Assembly: GCA_035362835.1 (NCBI GenBank) | Contig: DAOSDY010000002.1 | Span: 379,692 to 443,691, forward strand | Reading direction: 5' to 3' | Origin: Melioribacteraceae bacterium | GTDB taxonomy: Bacteria > Bacteroidota > Ignavibacteria > Ignavibacteriales > Melioribacteraceae | DNA: 64,000 bases | The notes under the pieces: generated by a model | The model's input: the letters and a program-made list of their open reading frames with translations, nothing else | Told to the model about the DNA's origin: nothing | Databases searched by the model: none | Shown here: positions 1 through 9,720 of the stretch, one piece after another | Position numbering within the stretch: the first letter of the stretch is position 1 | Layout: each line of letters starts with the position of its first letter | Program-made: the position numbers and the translations under genes

Positions 1-145
1 AGGCGATTTTGGCTATGTTTATGGATTAATGCAAACTGCTGAGACTGCCGGCGAGAAAATAAAAAAATACAATTACTTTAGAATCTGGAGGAATACTTCC
101 GGTAAATGGAAAATTTTAATTGAGGTTATCAGCCCCTTGCCTTAA
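1..145 (+). CDS. C-terminal end of a DUF4440/SnoaL-like protein (partial)
   Basis: The frame is open from base 2 and ends at TAA 143-145, giving 47 residues that start GDFGYVYGL and end EVISPLP. The pattern (YVYG, then NYFRIWR, then GKWKI) resembles the last strands of the NTF2-like fold in DUF4440/SnoaL proteins, where a line about the reaction product being assayed by kinetics often precedes a WKI/WKV strand. The start and the active-site part lie outside the window, so function cannot be given. The gene is short of the next gene, which is on the other strand. Confidence 0.5.
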   Translation, partial: GDFGYVYGLMQTAETAGEKIKKYNYFRIWRNTSGKWKILIEVISPLP

Positions 146-183
146 TCTCTTCTCAGCTATTTAAAACATTCAGATATTCAAAA

Positions 184-1074
184 TTATTTTATGGATGAGA
201 CTTTTATAATACTAAAAATCAGAATTACAACACCTAACCACTGAACAGGGTCCAGTATATTCCCGTAAATAAAATATTCCAGAATCACGGCTGTTAATGG
301 GAATGCAAGTTCGCATATCGTTGCTACCGAAGCAGTCACTTTTTTCAGGCCGTAATAGTAGAGAAAGATGGCAGCGCCTCCTGTGGTAAATGCGATAAGT
401 AAAAAGATAAGCCATTGCGAACCTGATATGGTAGTAATCTCTGAAATTCCGCCGAATAGTGAAGCAACAACAAGCATTATTATTGCTGAAAAAAGAAATC
501 TGAGATATGTCCCCAGTTCAAATCCGACATTCCTGAGGGCTCTCTTGCTGAATACGGTAGATGAACCGAAACTGAATGCAGCTATTAATGAAAGTCCGGC
601 AGCAATTACTGTTTTATCCCCTGTGCTAAGATTCGGCACTGTTAATCCGAAAGTCATTAAATACGCTCCTCCTATTGCAAATCCGGCCCATATAAAAAAT
701 TCTTTCGGCAGCTTTTCTCTTAAAATTATGGAAGCAAGTATTAGGGCAAATACCGGCTGGAGTTTCTGAATCAAAATCACTACTGAGAGGTTCACAAAAT
801 TTACATAGAAGAGGGCTTTTGTTATAGACATTGTTCCTATAGCTCCGCCAAACAGAGCAACAAGAAAAAATGAAAAGAGATCCTTCCTGTCGAGTAAGCC
901 GATTTTTGAAAATTGATTTTTGAATACCGGTGTAAGCAGAAGTGCGACAATTGCGCTCTCAACCAGAACTACCAGCGGAACGGGCAGGTTATATAGAGAA
1001 GGACGTAAAACAATTCCGTCTACACCCCACAAGCTTGCTGCAATAATAATGAATAACGGTGCTAATCTTCCCAT
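184..1074 (-). CDS. EamA/DMT family transporter
   Basis: A 296-residue integral membrane protein with about ten hydrophobic helices and the two-fold repeat typical of EamA (DMT superfamily) exporters. The first half opens with LFIIIAASLWGVDGIVLRPSL and the second with a helix starting GLSLIAAFSFGSSTVFSKRAL. The length is normal for the family. The substrate (metabolite or amino acid, by family analogy) cannot be read from sequence. It lies 50 bases behind the MATE gene on the same strand and may be cotranscribed with it. A second DMT gene of the same superfamily occurs at 22839. Confidence 0.85.
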   Translation of the reverse strand: MGRLAPLFIIIAASLWGVDGIVLRPSLYNLPVPLVVLVESAIVALLLTPVFKNQFSKIGLLDRKDLFSFFLVALFGGAIGTMSITKALFYVNFVNLSVVILIQKLQPVFALILASIILREKLPKEFFIWAGFAIGGAYLMTFGLTVPNLSTGDKTVIAAGLSLIAAFSFGSSTVFSKRALRNVGFELGTYLRFLFSAIIMLVVASLFGGISEITTISGSQWLIFLLIAFTTGGAAIFLYYYGLKKVTASVATICELAFPLTAVILEYFIYGNILDPVQWLGVVILIFSIIKVSSIK

Positions 1075-1124
1075 AAAGTTTCTTTCATAAAATAATTTTA
1101 AGAGCGACCTAAAATAATCGTTTT

Positions 1125-2507
1125 CTAATTTAATTTATCGGACAAATTAATTTTTCTCGTTTTAAAATTGAATCTGAATAATAAAAACAGCCCGAGACAC
1201 GTAAGCCCGGTGAATGATCCGATCCAGACACCGATTGCACCGTATCCCAATACAAATCCGAACAGGTACCCTGTCGGAATCCCGAGAAGCCAGTAAGATG
1301 CGAAGCTTACATAGAGAGGTACTTTTACGTCTGTTATTCCGCGTAAAACACCTATGCCTGTGGCCTGCAATCCATCCGAAACCTGGAAAAGCGCTGCAAT
1401 GATTAATAACCCCGATGCTATTTCTATAACCTCTTTCTCTTTTATATAAAGTTGCGGAATGAGTCCTCTGAATAGTATAAAGATCACTCCGGATGTGAAC
1501 ATTATTGCGGAAGCAAATCCGATTGCCGAGAATCCGGCTCTCCGTACTCCTTCGCTGCTTCGCGCTCCGAATTCTTCTCCTACTCTTACAGTCCCGGCGA
1601 ATGAAATGCCCAGGATGACCATATAAGAAATTGACGCCAGGTTCAAAGCAATCTGGTTGGCAGCTAAAGGAATTTTACCGAGCCATCCGACCATAATAGT
1701 TGCGAATGAAAATGCTGCAACCTCAAGAAAATACTGAAGCCCGCTCGGCAGACCGATGCTCATTATCTTCCTGATCAGTTTATCATCAAGATTCCTGAAA
1801 TCCGGGACGGGATTATAAATTTTTAACCGGCTGCTTTTTATTACGACAAAAAAGAGGGCCACCGTCATTACCCATCTCGTAAGTGTTGTTGCGTATCCGG
1901 CACCGTCTAGCCCCATAGATGTAAAACCGAGATTGCCGTAAATAAAAACCCAGTTCAAAAATGCATTTAATATGTTAGCAGCAATGGCAATTATCATTGG
2001 CGGATTAGGAATTGATAACCCTTCTAAAAACTGTCTGTAGCATGCAAAAAGTACGAAGGGAATTATTGATAATGAAAGTATCTGTAAATAGGACTTTGCC
2101 AGAACCGTTACATCATCAGGCTGATTCAATACGGGGATTAAATAACTCAATAGAAAAACAAGTATCATCAGAATTATTGAAAAAATCGAATTCACAAATA
2201 GGCCGTGATTCAGAATTACACCGCAACGAGCGAGATTCTTTTCGCCTTTCGAAATAGCTATAAGAGGCGCTATTGCAAAAGTCATCCCGAATCCCAGTAC
2301 CAGAATTAAAAAGAAGAGTCCGTTTACAAGAGATGCGGCCGCTAATGGCGCAGAACCGATTTTACCCACCATTAGACTGTCGACTACTCCCATCATAATA
2401 TGGCCAAGCTGCCCCAATGAAATTGGAAGAGCAAGCTTCATGGTTTCTTTTATATGCCGGCCGTAGGTTTTCACAAAAAATAAATATATTGAATAATCAA
2501 TTGGCAA
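1125..2507 (-). CDS. MATE family multidrug/Na+ efflux transporter
   Basis: A 460-residue MatE-family (NorM-like) cation/drug antiporter with twelve predicted membrane helices. Near the N terminus it has LALPISLGQLGHIMMGVVD, the usual MATE opening, and the paired MatE halves are recognisable (second half begins near SIGLPSGLQYFLEVAAF). The predicted role is Na+- or H+-driven export of organic cations. The longest start is at 2507; an internal ATG at 2441 (M23, before KLALP) is also plausible because many MATE proteins begin just there and no clear ribosome site precedes 2507. It is divergent from the gene at 2541 with only 33 bases between them. Confidence 0.9.
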   Translation of the reverse strand: MPIDYSIYLFFVKTYGRHIKETMKLALPISLGQLGHIMMGVVDSLMVGKIGSAPLAAASLVNGLFFLILVLGFGMTFAIAPLIAISKGEKNLARCGVILNHGLFVNSIFSIILMILVFLLSYLIPVLNQPDDVTVLAKSYLQILSLSIIPFVLFACYRQFLEGLSIPNPPMIIAIAANILNAFLNWVFIYGNLGFTSMGLDGAGYATTLTRWVMTVALFFVVIKSSRLKIYNPVPDFRNLDDKLIRKIMSIGLPSGLQYFLEVAAFSFATIMVGWLGKIPLAANQIALNLASISYMVILGISFAGTVRVGEEFGARSSEGVRRAGFSAIGFASAIMFTSGVIFILFRGLIPQLYIKEKEVIEIASGLLIIAALFQVSDGLQATGIGVLRGITDVKVPLYVSFASYWLLGIPTGYLFGFVLGYGAIGVWIGSFTGLTCLGLFLLFRFNFKTRKINLSDKLN

Positions 2508-2540
2508 AATTTACACTACTGTAAACGAAATTCATAATTA

Positions 2541-4541
2541 ATGAATACCAAATGGACTAAAATATTTTCTCTTCTTCTGCTTCTGCTGATCACAATTCTA
2601 TTTTATTCAAGAATGAGCAATACAGAATTCATTCAGGATGATGCATTTATTACGCTTAGATATGTAGAAAATTTTCTGGACGGAAAGGGATTGGTTTTTA
2701 ATGATGGTGAAAAGGTTGAGGGCTATACAAATTTTTTATGGCTGTTGTTAATTGCAAAACTGAAGTATATCTCTAACCTCGTTTCTTTTGAAGTAACCCT
2801 GGTCACACTTACTCAGTTACTTTCAATTATTTTCTCATTTATTGTCCTGATCTATACCTTCTTATTCACAAAATCACTGATGAAAAGATATTTACCGGAA
2901 AGCGGCAACTCTATATATAGAAACATTTATTCTCTCATTCCTGCTTTTTTACTTTCTCAATCAACTCCAATGATCTATTGGGGTGTAAGCGGAATGGAAA
3001 CTTCTTTGTTCGTTCTTCTAACGATGGTTTCTTTGCATCGTTTCCTTACGGGTAATAATGAAACAGCCGATCCTGTCTTTGTAATCGTATCTGTGCTGAA
3101 TTCTCTAACACGTCCGGAAGGATTCCTGATTTTTTTACTGATCATGTCTTTTTCTGTAATGAGGAAAATTCCTTATAGTCCAACCGATAAAAAATTGTTG
3201 TCCCGTCTTATAAACTCCAAGTCCGGTAAGGTGATACTTCTTTATTCTTTCCCGGTACTTATCTATTTGATTTTCAGGATCACTTATTACGGCTATCTTT
3301 TCCCGAATACTTTTTACGCCAAAACAGGTTTTACTGGAGAATATTTAAGCAGGGGAGTAGACTATGTTGTATCGGGTATTGGCAATACTTTTTTCTACGG
3401 GATACTTTTAATCCTTCCCGCACTTAACTTTTTGAAACAAAATCTTTCGTCGGTTACAAAATTCTATCTCTACTTTATATTTATGCATTTCGTTTTTATT
3501 GCACTAATAGGTGGTGATGTATTGCCGGTTGACAGATTCATACTGCCAGTCATTCCGGTTGTGTTTATTTTCGCAACTATTACATTATACCGAATCGGCG
3601 GAACGATCAGAAACGGATTTCTTAAGAATACCCTGATGATTCTCTTTATTATGTTTTTATTATTGACCGGTATTCTGAACTTTAAAAGAAACAAAACAGA
3701 AATGGAGACAAAGCGTTCGTATGAAGTAGGCCTGGTAAGGAAAATGAGTGTTTATGCTGAATGGTTGAAAAAAGTTGAATATGAAAGGGGGACAAAACCC
3801 GGCGGTATTGCAGTTGCACTTTCTACTATCGGTGCTTTATCATTCTATTCGGGGGCAACTATTATTGATATTGTCGGCCTAACCGATCGGTATATTGCAC
3901 ATAATCCACTGGAAGTAAAAGGTATTGATGACGAGCTGCCGGTACTCTGGAAAGAAAGAAGATACAATGCAGAATACGTTTTAAAACGGAAACCCGACTA
4001 CATAATTTTCCCTGCAGGTGCCAAGCCGACAGCATTTGCCGAGTGTGCGCTTTTTGTACAGCCCGGGTTTTATACCAATTATTATGTGCAGCTTTTTTAC
4101 TCAGGTGAAATGAATCAGCTCCTGCCGGTTTTTACACGGAGAGATACACCTTTACTGATCGATAATTCCGTGTGCAATGTGAAATTTGTAAAACCTTACA
4201 TCGAGGCATATACACTATTTCTTGAAATGGTTGAAAACAGAAATTTCGAACTTGCAAAACAGGTACTGGATAAATGCGATGAAGCCGAGTTGCTTTGTCC
4301 GGTGCGTATTTCTGACCTGGATGCTGTTAGAGGATTAACTTTTTATCATTCGGGTGACCTGGGAAATAGTCTGCGTTTATTTGAATCTTCAGTCTCTAAG
4401 GATCCATTGAATATCATCGCCCGTTTTTATATGATGAGGATATACGGCATTAGAGGTAATGAAAAATTATTCCTCGAGCAGAAAAGGATTATCAATAAAT
4501 ACTCAAAAGATGCGGTGCCGGCATCATATATTGATAATTAA
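2541..4541 (+). CDS. GT-C type membrane glycosyltransferase with C-terminal TPR-like region
   Basis: A 666-residue protein. Residues 1-390 hold about ten membrane helices and residues 400-666 are soluble. The segment QDDAFITLRYVENFLDGKG (about residues 32-50), followed by VEGYTNFLW, is the first-loop signature of GT-C lipid-linked sugar transferases of the AftB/ArnT-like kind, with the tandem Asp as likely catalytic residues. The C-terminal part (about 560-650) has helix pairs like a TPR. By family it should move a sugar from a polyprenyl phosphate carrier to an acceptor on the outer face of the inner membrane; the sugar is unknown. It is not in a clear polysaccharide cluster. Confidence 0.75.
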   Translation: MNTKWTKIFSLLLLLLITILFYSRMSNTEFIQDDAFITLRYVENFLDGKGLVFNDGEKVEGYTNFLWLLLIAKLKYISNLVSFEVTLVTLTQLLSIIFSFIVLIYTFLFTKSLMKRYLPESGNSIYRNIYSLIPAFLLSQSTPMIYWGVSGMETSLFVLLTMVSLHRFLTGNNETADPVFVIVSVLNSLTRPEGFLIFLLIMSFSVMRKIPYSPTDKKLLSRLINSKSGKVILLYSFPVLIYLIFRITYYGYLFPNTFYAKTGFTGEYLSRGVDYVVSGIGNTFFYGILLILPALNFLKQNLSSVTKFYLYFIFMHFVFIALIGGDVLPVDRFILPVIPVVFIFATITLYRIGGTIRNGFLKNTLMILFIMFLLLTGILNFKRNKTEMETKRSYEVGLVRKMSVYAEWLKKVEYERGTKPGGIAVALSTIGALSFYSGATIIDIVGLTDRYIAHNPLEVKGIDDELPVLWKERRYNAEYVLKRKPDYIIFPAGAKPTAFAECALFVQPGFYTNYYVQLFYSGEMNQLLPVFTRRDTPLLIDNSVCNVKFVKPYIEAYTLFLEMVENRNFELAKQVLDKCDEAELLCPVRISDLDAVRGLTFYHSGDLGNSLRLFESSVSKDPLNIIARFYMMRIYGIRGNEKLFLEQKRIINKYSKDAVPASYIDN

Positions 4542-4568
4542 AATGGAATCCGATTAACCGGAAATTTG

Positions 4569-4576
4569 TATATTTG
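4569..4576 (+). promoter_or_regulatory. Bacteroidota-type -7 element before tatA
   Basis: TATATTTG fits the Bacteroidota -7 consensus TAnnTTTG and lies 24 bases before the GTG start of tatA. A matching TTTG at the right distance upstream is not evident, so this is a partial match. Confidence 0.35.
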
Positions 4577-4599
4577 TGCAACAAAAAAGGAATTAATCT

Positions 4600-4767
4600 G
4601 TGGGAAACTTTGGCGCAACTGAAATAATTTTAATAGTACTTGTTTTAATTCTCCTCTTCGGCGGTAAAAAAATTCCTGAATTGATGAAAGGTATTGGTCA
4701 GGGAGTAAAACAATTCAAGAAAGGATTGCGCGGCGAAGATAATAATGAGGAGAAAGAGAAAGAATAA
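4600..4767 (+). CDS. tatA: Sec-independent translocase subunit TatA
   Basis: A 55-residue protein with GTG start, preceded by AAAAAAGG. It has one N-terminal membrane helix (about residues 7-20, rich in I, L and V), the hinge FGGKKIPEL (FG followed by KK.PEL is diagnostic of TatA/TatE), an amphipathic helix with the GIGQGVKQFKKGLRG pattern, and a short acidic-basic tail rich in E and K. It forms the pore-type oligomer of the twin-arginine pathway; TatC is not in this window. It is encoded alone between the glycosyltransferase and a secreted glycosidase whose own signal looks like a Sec signal, so the neighbours do not reveal its clients. Confidence 0.9.
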   Translation: MGNFGATEIILIVLVLILLFGGKKIPELMKGIGQGVKQFKKGLRGEDNNEEKEKE

Positions 4768-4826
4768 ATTAAGTTTTTGTCCCGGCTTTCAATATCTGCA
4801 TTAATAAATTTCCGCCTGAGGCAGTC

Positions 4827-6641
4827 ATGCAACCTTTTTATAAAACTGGTTTAGTATTTTTTTTTATTGTTCTTTTTTTCTCACCGTTAATGAGTCAGAA
4901 TTGGAAACCGGCAAAGAATCCGATCATCACACAATGGGGAGAAAAATTAAATCCTGAATCACCGCTGCCCGAATATCCGCGCCCGCAAATGGAAAGAAGC
5001 GAATGGAAAAATCTAAACGGTCTGTGGGATTATACCATCCGCTCAAAACATCTTATTTTACCTGAATTATTTGATTCGAAAATTCTTGTACCGTTCCCGA
5101 TTGAATCAGCTTTGTCAGGCGTAAAAAAAACTGTCGGTAAGGAGAATCTACTCTGGTACAGAAAAATTTTCGATATTCCTGATAGCTGGAAGGGGAAACG
5201 GATTATTCTTCACTTCGGCGCTGTCGATTGGGAAACAGAAATCTATATAAATAAAAAGTTTGTAGGCTCTCATCGCGGTGGATACGATTCATTCAGTTTC
5301 GACATTACTGATTTTCTAACCGGAAACAGCGGACAGGAGATAATTCTTTCAGTCTGGGATCCATCTAACGACGGATTTCAACCGAGAGGCAAACAGGTAA
5401 ACAAACCGGGTGGAATCTGGTATACTTCGGTTACCGGGATCTGGCAGACAGTTTGGATTGAACCGGTTAACACCACATATATAAGAAGCCTGAAACTGAT
5501 TCCTGATATCGATGAAAAAATTCTCTGGGTAAATTTAATTTATGAAGGGATTCAGGATAATGACGAGGTTGAACTTATAGCCGTTAACGGCGCAAAGGAG
5601 ATCTTCCGCGAGAAATTCTATTTCAGCGATTTGATGACCCTGCAAATTGAAAATCCAAAACTCTGGTCGCCGGATAATCCGTTTCTCTATAAACTAAAAA
5701 TCAGTCTTATGAGGAATGGGAATACAATCGATCAGGTCGATTCTTATTTCGCTATGAGGAAAATATCTGTAACAAAAGATCCGCAGGGAATTCCCCGTCT
5801 CTATCTTAACAATAAATTTTTATTTCAGTTCGGTACTCTTGATCAGGGATGGTGGCCGGACGGGCTCTATACAGCTCCTACCGACGAGGCTCTTTTTTAC
5901 GACATTGAAAAGCTTAAGCAATACGGATTCAATCTGATCCGTAAACATGTTAAGGTTGAACCTGAAAGATATTATTATCATTGCGACCGGCTTGGAATGC
6001 TGGTTTGGCAGGATATGCCAAGCGGTGATTCTTATGCTTCTTCCGGTGATAATAATGAGATCAAACGTATCGCTCAATCTGAATACCAGTTTGAAAAAGA
6101 ATTGAAATCAATGATCGACCAATTATACAATTATCCATCAATTATTGTCTGGGTTCCTTTCAATGAGGGGTGGGGACAATTCAATACAATTTCGGTAATC
6201 AACTGGATAAAGCACTTCGATCCTTACCGATTATTGGACGGACCGAGCGGGTGGAGCGATTTCTACGGTGCAGGCGATATTCAGGATAAGCACGATTATC
6301 CAGGGCCATCAATGCCGGAAGATAAAAAAGATAACAGAGCGCTTGCCCTTGGAGAATTCGGCGGGCTTGGCCTTCCGGTAGAAAATCATACTTGGAGGGA
6401 TAAGGATAATTGGGGTTACAGAAGTTTTAATAATAGTGATGATTTAAGAAATTCTTTCATTTCTCTTATCGATCGGTTCCCTGAATTAATCAGGAAGGGA
6501 TTATCCGCTGCAATTTATACTCAGACCACCGACGTAGAGATTGAAGTGAACGGACTTCTTACTTACGATCGCAAAGTAGATAAAATGGGTGCCGGAACTG
6601 TAAGAGATGCAATCCGGAAACTTTATGAAGTTGTCAAATAA
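4827..6641 (+). CDS. Secreted glycoside hydrolase family 2 enzyme (beta-galactosidase/glucuronidase-like)
   Basis: 604 residues. Residues 1-23 form a Sec-type signal peptide ending near SQ. A jelly-roll sugar-binding domain spans about 40-210 (ENLLWYRKIFDIP, FGAVDWETEIYIN, GGYDSFSFDIT), an Ig-like sandwich about 215-310, and a TIM barrel the rest. The acid/base is E447 in FNEGWGQ and the nucleophile E510 in LGEFGG, both placed as in GH2. The protein is much shorter than LacZ, so it lacks the C-terminal domains; substrate preference among beta-galactosides, mannosides or glucuronides is not readable. It probably acts in the periplasm on imported oligosaccharides. Confidence 0.88.
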   Translation: MQPFYKTGLVFFFIVLFFSPLMSQNWKPAKNPIITQWGEKLNPESPLPEYPRPQMERSEWKNLNGLWDYTIRSKHLILPELFDSKILVPFPIESALSGVKKTVGKENLLWYRKIFDIPDSWKGKRIILHFGAVDWETEIYINKKFVGSHRGGYDSFSFDITDFLTGNSGQEIILSVWDPSNDGFQPRGKQVNKPGGIWYTSVTGIWQTVWIEPVNTTYIRSLKLIPDIDEKILWVNLIYEGIQDNDEVELIAVNGAKEIFREKFYFSDLMTLQIENPKLWSPDNPFLYKLKISLMRNGNTIDQVDSYFAMRKISVTKDPQGIPRLYLNNKFLFQFGTLDQGWWPDGLYTAPTDEALFYDIEKLKQYGFNLIRKHVKVEPERYYYHCDRLGMLVWQDMPSGDSYASSGDNNEIKRIAQSEYQFEKELKSMIDQLYNYPSIIVWVPFNEGWGQFNTISVINWIKHFDPYRLLDGPSGWSDFYGAGDIQDKHDYPGPSMPEDKKDNRALALGEFGGLGLPVENHTWRDKDNWGYRSFNNSDDLRNSFISLIDRFPELIRKGLSAAIYTQTTDVEIEVNGLLTYDRKVDKMGAGTVRDAIRKLYEVVK

Positions 6642-6695
6642 CATTTTCTTTTTTTAACTCTTTGATGAATATCATAAATGATCAATGGAGGCAAT

Positions 6696-8603
6696 ATGTC
6701 GGATAACATTCACTCAACAAAATATGAATTCAAAGCGGAAGTAAAAAAGCTTTTAGATATACTCGTTCATTCACTTTATACCAGCCGGGAAATATTTCTG
6801 CGCGAATTGATCTCGAACGGATCAGACGCACTCGATAAACTCAGGTTCGAATCGAACAGGGGTACTCAGATTATCGATAGCGATCTTCCAATGGAAATCA
6901 GAATCGATTTCGATGAGAAGAATAAAAAGATTATTATTTCCGATACAGGTATCGGAATGACAAGAGACGAAGTAATCGCAAACATCGGAACGATTGCTAA
7001 ATCGGGAACCGAGGAATTTATTCGTCTCGTCGCGGAAACCAAAACTGATGCGAACAATATTATCGGGAAATTCGGAGTCGGCTTCTATTCAGTTTTTATG
7101 GTTGCAAAAGAAGTTGTTCTTAAAACAAAATCATTTAAAAATGACGAACCCGCTGTTATATGGAAGTCGGATGGACTCGGCGATTATGAAATCTCCGGAA
7201 CTGATGAAACCGTTAAGAGGGGGACACAAATTGAGATTGAATTAAAAGAGGATGCCGCCGAATATGCAGGTAAATGGAAACTGGAACAGATAATAAAAAA
7301 ACATTCTAGTTTTATTTCTTTCCCGGTATTTCTGGGCGGTGAAAAAATAAATACCATTTCTGCGCTCTGGCGTGAACCGAAATCCTCTGTTACCAAAGAT
7401 CAATACAAGGAATTCTATAAATTCCTAACTTATGATAACGAAGAACCGATGGATACAATCCACAAATCGGTTGATGCGCCCATTCAGTTCAACGCTCTCT
7501 TGTTTATTCCTTCTAAAAGCTTTGAATTCTTCTGGATGGACCGGGAGAATTACGGACTCGATCTCTATGTCCGGCGAGTTCTTATTCAGCATAAGAATAA
7601 GGATCTTCTTCCGGAGTATTTAAGTTTTATAAAAGGTGTTGTCGATTCCGAGGATCTTCCGCTGAATATATCAAGGGAAACTTTACAGGAGAATATTGTC
7701 TTCTCAAAAATCTCTTCGAGTGTAACATCAACCGTGCTAGGTTTCCTCATCGACAAAGCTAAAAACGACAGGGAAGGATACATCAAATTCTGGAAAGAAC
7801 ATGGCAGGATTTTTAAACTCGGTTATACAGACTTTGCAAATCACGAAAAGTATAATGAGCTGATCCGTTTCAATTCGTCTTCGTCTGCCGGCAAAGAGGA
7901 TTTAACTTCGCTAGAAGAGTATGTCTCAAGGATGAAACAGGATCAGAAGGAAATTTATTATATAAGTGGTACTAACCGCGAGGCTATCTTAATTGATCCC
8001 CATTTCGAAATATTCAAGAAGAAAGGTCTGGAGGTTCTTTTTATGTTCGATCCTGTTGACGAGTTTGTTGTCTCATCGATAAGGAAGTATAAAGAATATG
8101 ATTTTAAATCAGTCGTTAATGCAGACCTTCAAAAACTTGAAAAGTTCGAGAATAAAACCGGGGATGCTGATAATTTCGAAAAATTGTCCGGCGATGACAC
8201 AAAACATTTCAGCAGTCTCTTATCAAAAATGAAATTGATTCTCGGTGATAAAGTGGTTGAAGTAAGAGAATCCAAACGACTTGTCGATAGCGCCGCATGT
8301 TTGATATCGGGTGAGGACGACATTTCAGCAGCAATGCACAAGATAATGAAAATGGCAAATCAGAATGTTGGTTCACAGAAAAAAATAATGGAAATAAATC
8401 CCAATCATAAACTCGTGCGGAATCTTCTTAAAGTGTATAAAACAAGCGCTGATGATGAATATTTGAATAAGGTAACAGAACATCTTTACGAATCATCTCT
8501 TCTGCAGGAAGGGAATCTGGATGATCCTCATGAACTTATACGTAGAATGAATCTTCTGCTCGAAGAATCGAGCGAATGGTATTGTAAAGTAAAAAATATT
8601 TGA
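6696..8603 (+). CDS. htpG: Molecular chaperone HtpG (Hsp90)
   Basis: 635 residues from the ATG at 6696, which follows GGAGG at 6687-6691; an earlier ATG at 6678 would add six residues but has no such site. The N-terminal GHKL ATPase carries REIFLRELISNGSDALDKL, DTGIGMT and GKFGVGFYS, the middle domain carries SRETLQEN with its catalytic-loop Arg, and the C-terminal dimerisation domain ends near NLLLEESSEW. This is a full-length bacterial Hsp90, cytosolic and ATP-dependent, which remodels client proteins. It sits 17 bases before the GHMP kinase gene, so it could be cotranscribed with the sugar cluster, but no functional link is apparent. Confidence 0.97.
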   Translation: MSDNIHSTKYEFKAEVKKLLDILVHSLYTSREIFLRELISNGSDALDKLRFESNRGTQIIDSDLPMEIRIDFDEKNKKIIISDTGIGMTRDEVIANIGTIAKSGTEEFIRLVAETKTDANNIIGKFGVGFYSVFMVAKEVVLKTKSFKNDEPAVIWKSDGLGDYEISGTDETVKRGTQIEIELKEDAAEYAGKWKLEQIIKKHSSFISFPVFLGGEKINTISALWREPKSSVTKDQYKEFYKFLTYDNEEPMDTIHKSVDAPIQFNALLFIPSKSFEFFWMDRENYGLDLYVRRVLIQHKNKDLLPEYLSFIKGVVDSEDLPLNISRETLQENIVFSKISSSVTSTVLGFLIDKAKNDREGYIKFWKEHGRIFKLGYTDFANHEKYNELIRFNSSSSAGKEDLTSLEEYVSRMKQDQKEIYYISGTNREAILIDPHFEIFKKKGLEVLFMFDPVDEFVVSSIRKYKEYDFKSVVNADLQKLEKFENKTGDADNFEKLSGDDTKHFSSLLSKMKLILGDKVVEVRESKRLVDSAACLISGEDDISAAMHKIMKMANQNVGSQKKIMEINPNHKLVRNLLKVYKTSADDEYLNKVTEHLYESSLLQEGNLDDPHELIRRMNLLLEESSEWYCKVKNI

Positions 8604-8619
8604 TGAGGCACCGATAATT

Positions 8620-9720
8620 TTGGAAGGTCCCGACAGCATAATAAAAATCTCGACTCCCGGTAGGATCTGCCTGTTCGGAGAACACCAGGATTATCTAAAG
8701 CTTCCTGTAATTGCTGCTGCGATCTCAAAGAGAGTTGCAGTCGAAGGCAAACGCATTAATGAAGACCTGGTCCGCATCCAACTGCCCGATATTAATGAAG
8801 AGGACCGGTTTCAAATTATTCCGGAAATTCCCTACTTAAAAGAAAGAGATTACCTTCGGAGTGCTCTGAATATTCTGCAACGTGCAGGTTTTACTTTCAC
8901 CGGCGGAATTAATTGCACGGTTAAAGGGGAAATCCCTATTAATACCGGTACATCTAGTTCCTCTGCTCTGATTGTCGCCTGGATAAATTTTCTTTCTCGA
9001 ATAAGCGATCAGAAACAGATTCTTCCGGCCGAAAAAATTGCTGAGCTGGCATACAAATCGGAAGTGCTCGAATTCTCTGAACCGGGCGGAATGATGGATC
9101 ACTATTCAACCGCCATAGGCGGGATAATCCATTTAAGTTCAGACCCCTTTATCAGGATTGAAAAAATTAAACCTCTTGATAGCGCGTTTATACTTGGGAA
9201 TTCTGAAGAACCGAAAGACACTACCGGAATTCTTGCCCGTGTTAAACAGGGTGTAATTAGAATTATTTCCGGTCTGAAAGAAAGGTATCCTGAATTTGAC
9301 CTAAGGAATATCAGCCCGGAGGATTTGAGTATATACGAAAAAGATCTTACTCACGATGAAATGAATCTTCTTAATGGGACGATTACTAACAGAGTTATTA
9401 CAGAACAGGCATTTAAGGTTCTTAAATCAGAGAGTATCGATCATTCGCTTCTCGGAAAATTGTTAAACAGGCATCAGGCAGTCTTAAGAAACGATTTAAA
9501 AATTTCTACTGAAAAAATTGACAGAATGATAAACACCGCACTGGACGCCGGTGCTTTAGGATGTAAGATAAACGGATCGGGCGGAGGCGGATGTATGTTT
9601 GCTTATGCGCCTTTTAATCCTGAAAAGGTTTTAGAAGCTGTTAGAATAATAGCGCCTGATTCTTATATTGTTTATGTTGATGAAGGAACGCGTTCAGAAA
9701 ATATTACAGGAATTTTGTAA
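8620..9720 (+). CDS. GHMP-family sugar kinase (galactokinase-like)
   Basis: 366 residues with a TTG start; no ATG fits the N-terminal motif. Motif 1 is STPGRICLFGEHQDY (galactokinase-like PGR...GEH.DY), motif 2 is the ATP loop PINTGTSSSSALIVAW, and motif 3 is KINGSGGGGCMFAYAP. The family phosphorylates sugars or mevalonate-type alcohols with ATP. The GEHQDY opening favours a sugar-1-kinase, but galactose itself is not assured. The next gene, an NTP transferase, begins directly after its stop, so kinase and nucleotidyltransferase probably act in sequence to make an activated sugar (inference). Confidence 0.8.
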   Translation: MEGPDSIIKISTPGRICLFGEHQDYLKLPVIAAAISKRVAVEGKRINEDLVRIQLPDINEEDRFQIIPEIPYLKERDYLRSALNILQRAGFTFTGGINCTVKGEIPINTGTSSSSALIVAWINFLSRISDQKQILPAEKIAELAYKSEVLEFSEPGGMMDHYSTAIGGIIHLSSDPFIRIEKIKPLDSAFILGNSEEPKDTTGILARVKQGVIRIISGLKERYPEFDLRNISPEDLSIYEKDLTHDEMNLLNGTITNRVITEQAFKVLKSESIDHSLLGKLLNRHQAVLRNDLKISTEKIDRMINTALDAGALGCKINGSGGGGCMFAYAPFNPEKVLEAVRIIAPDSYIVYVDEGTRSENITGIL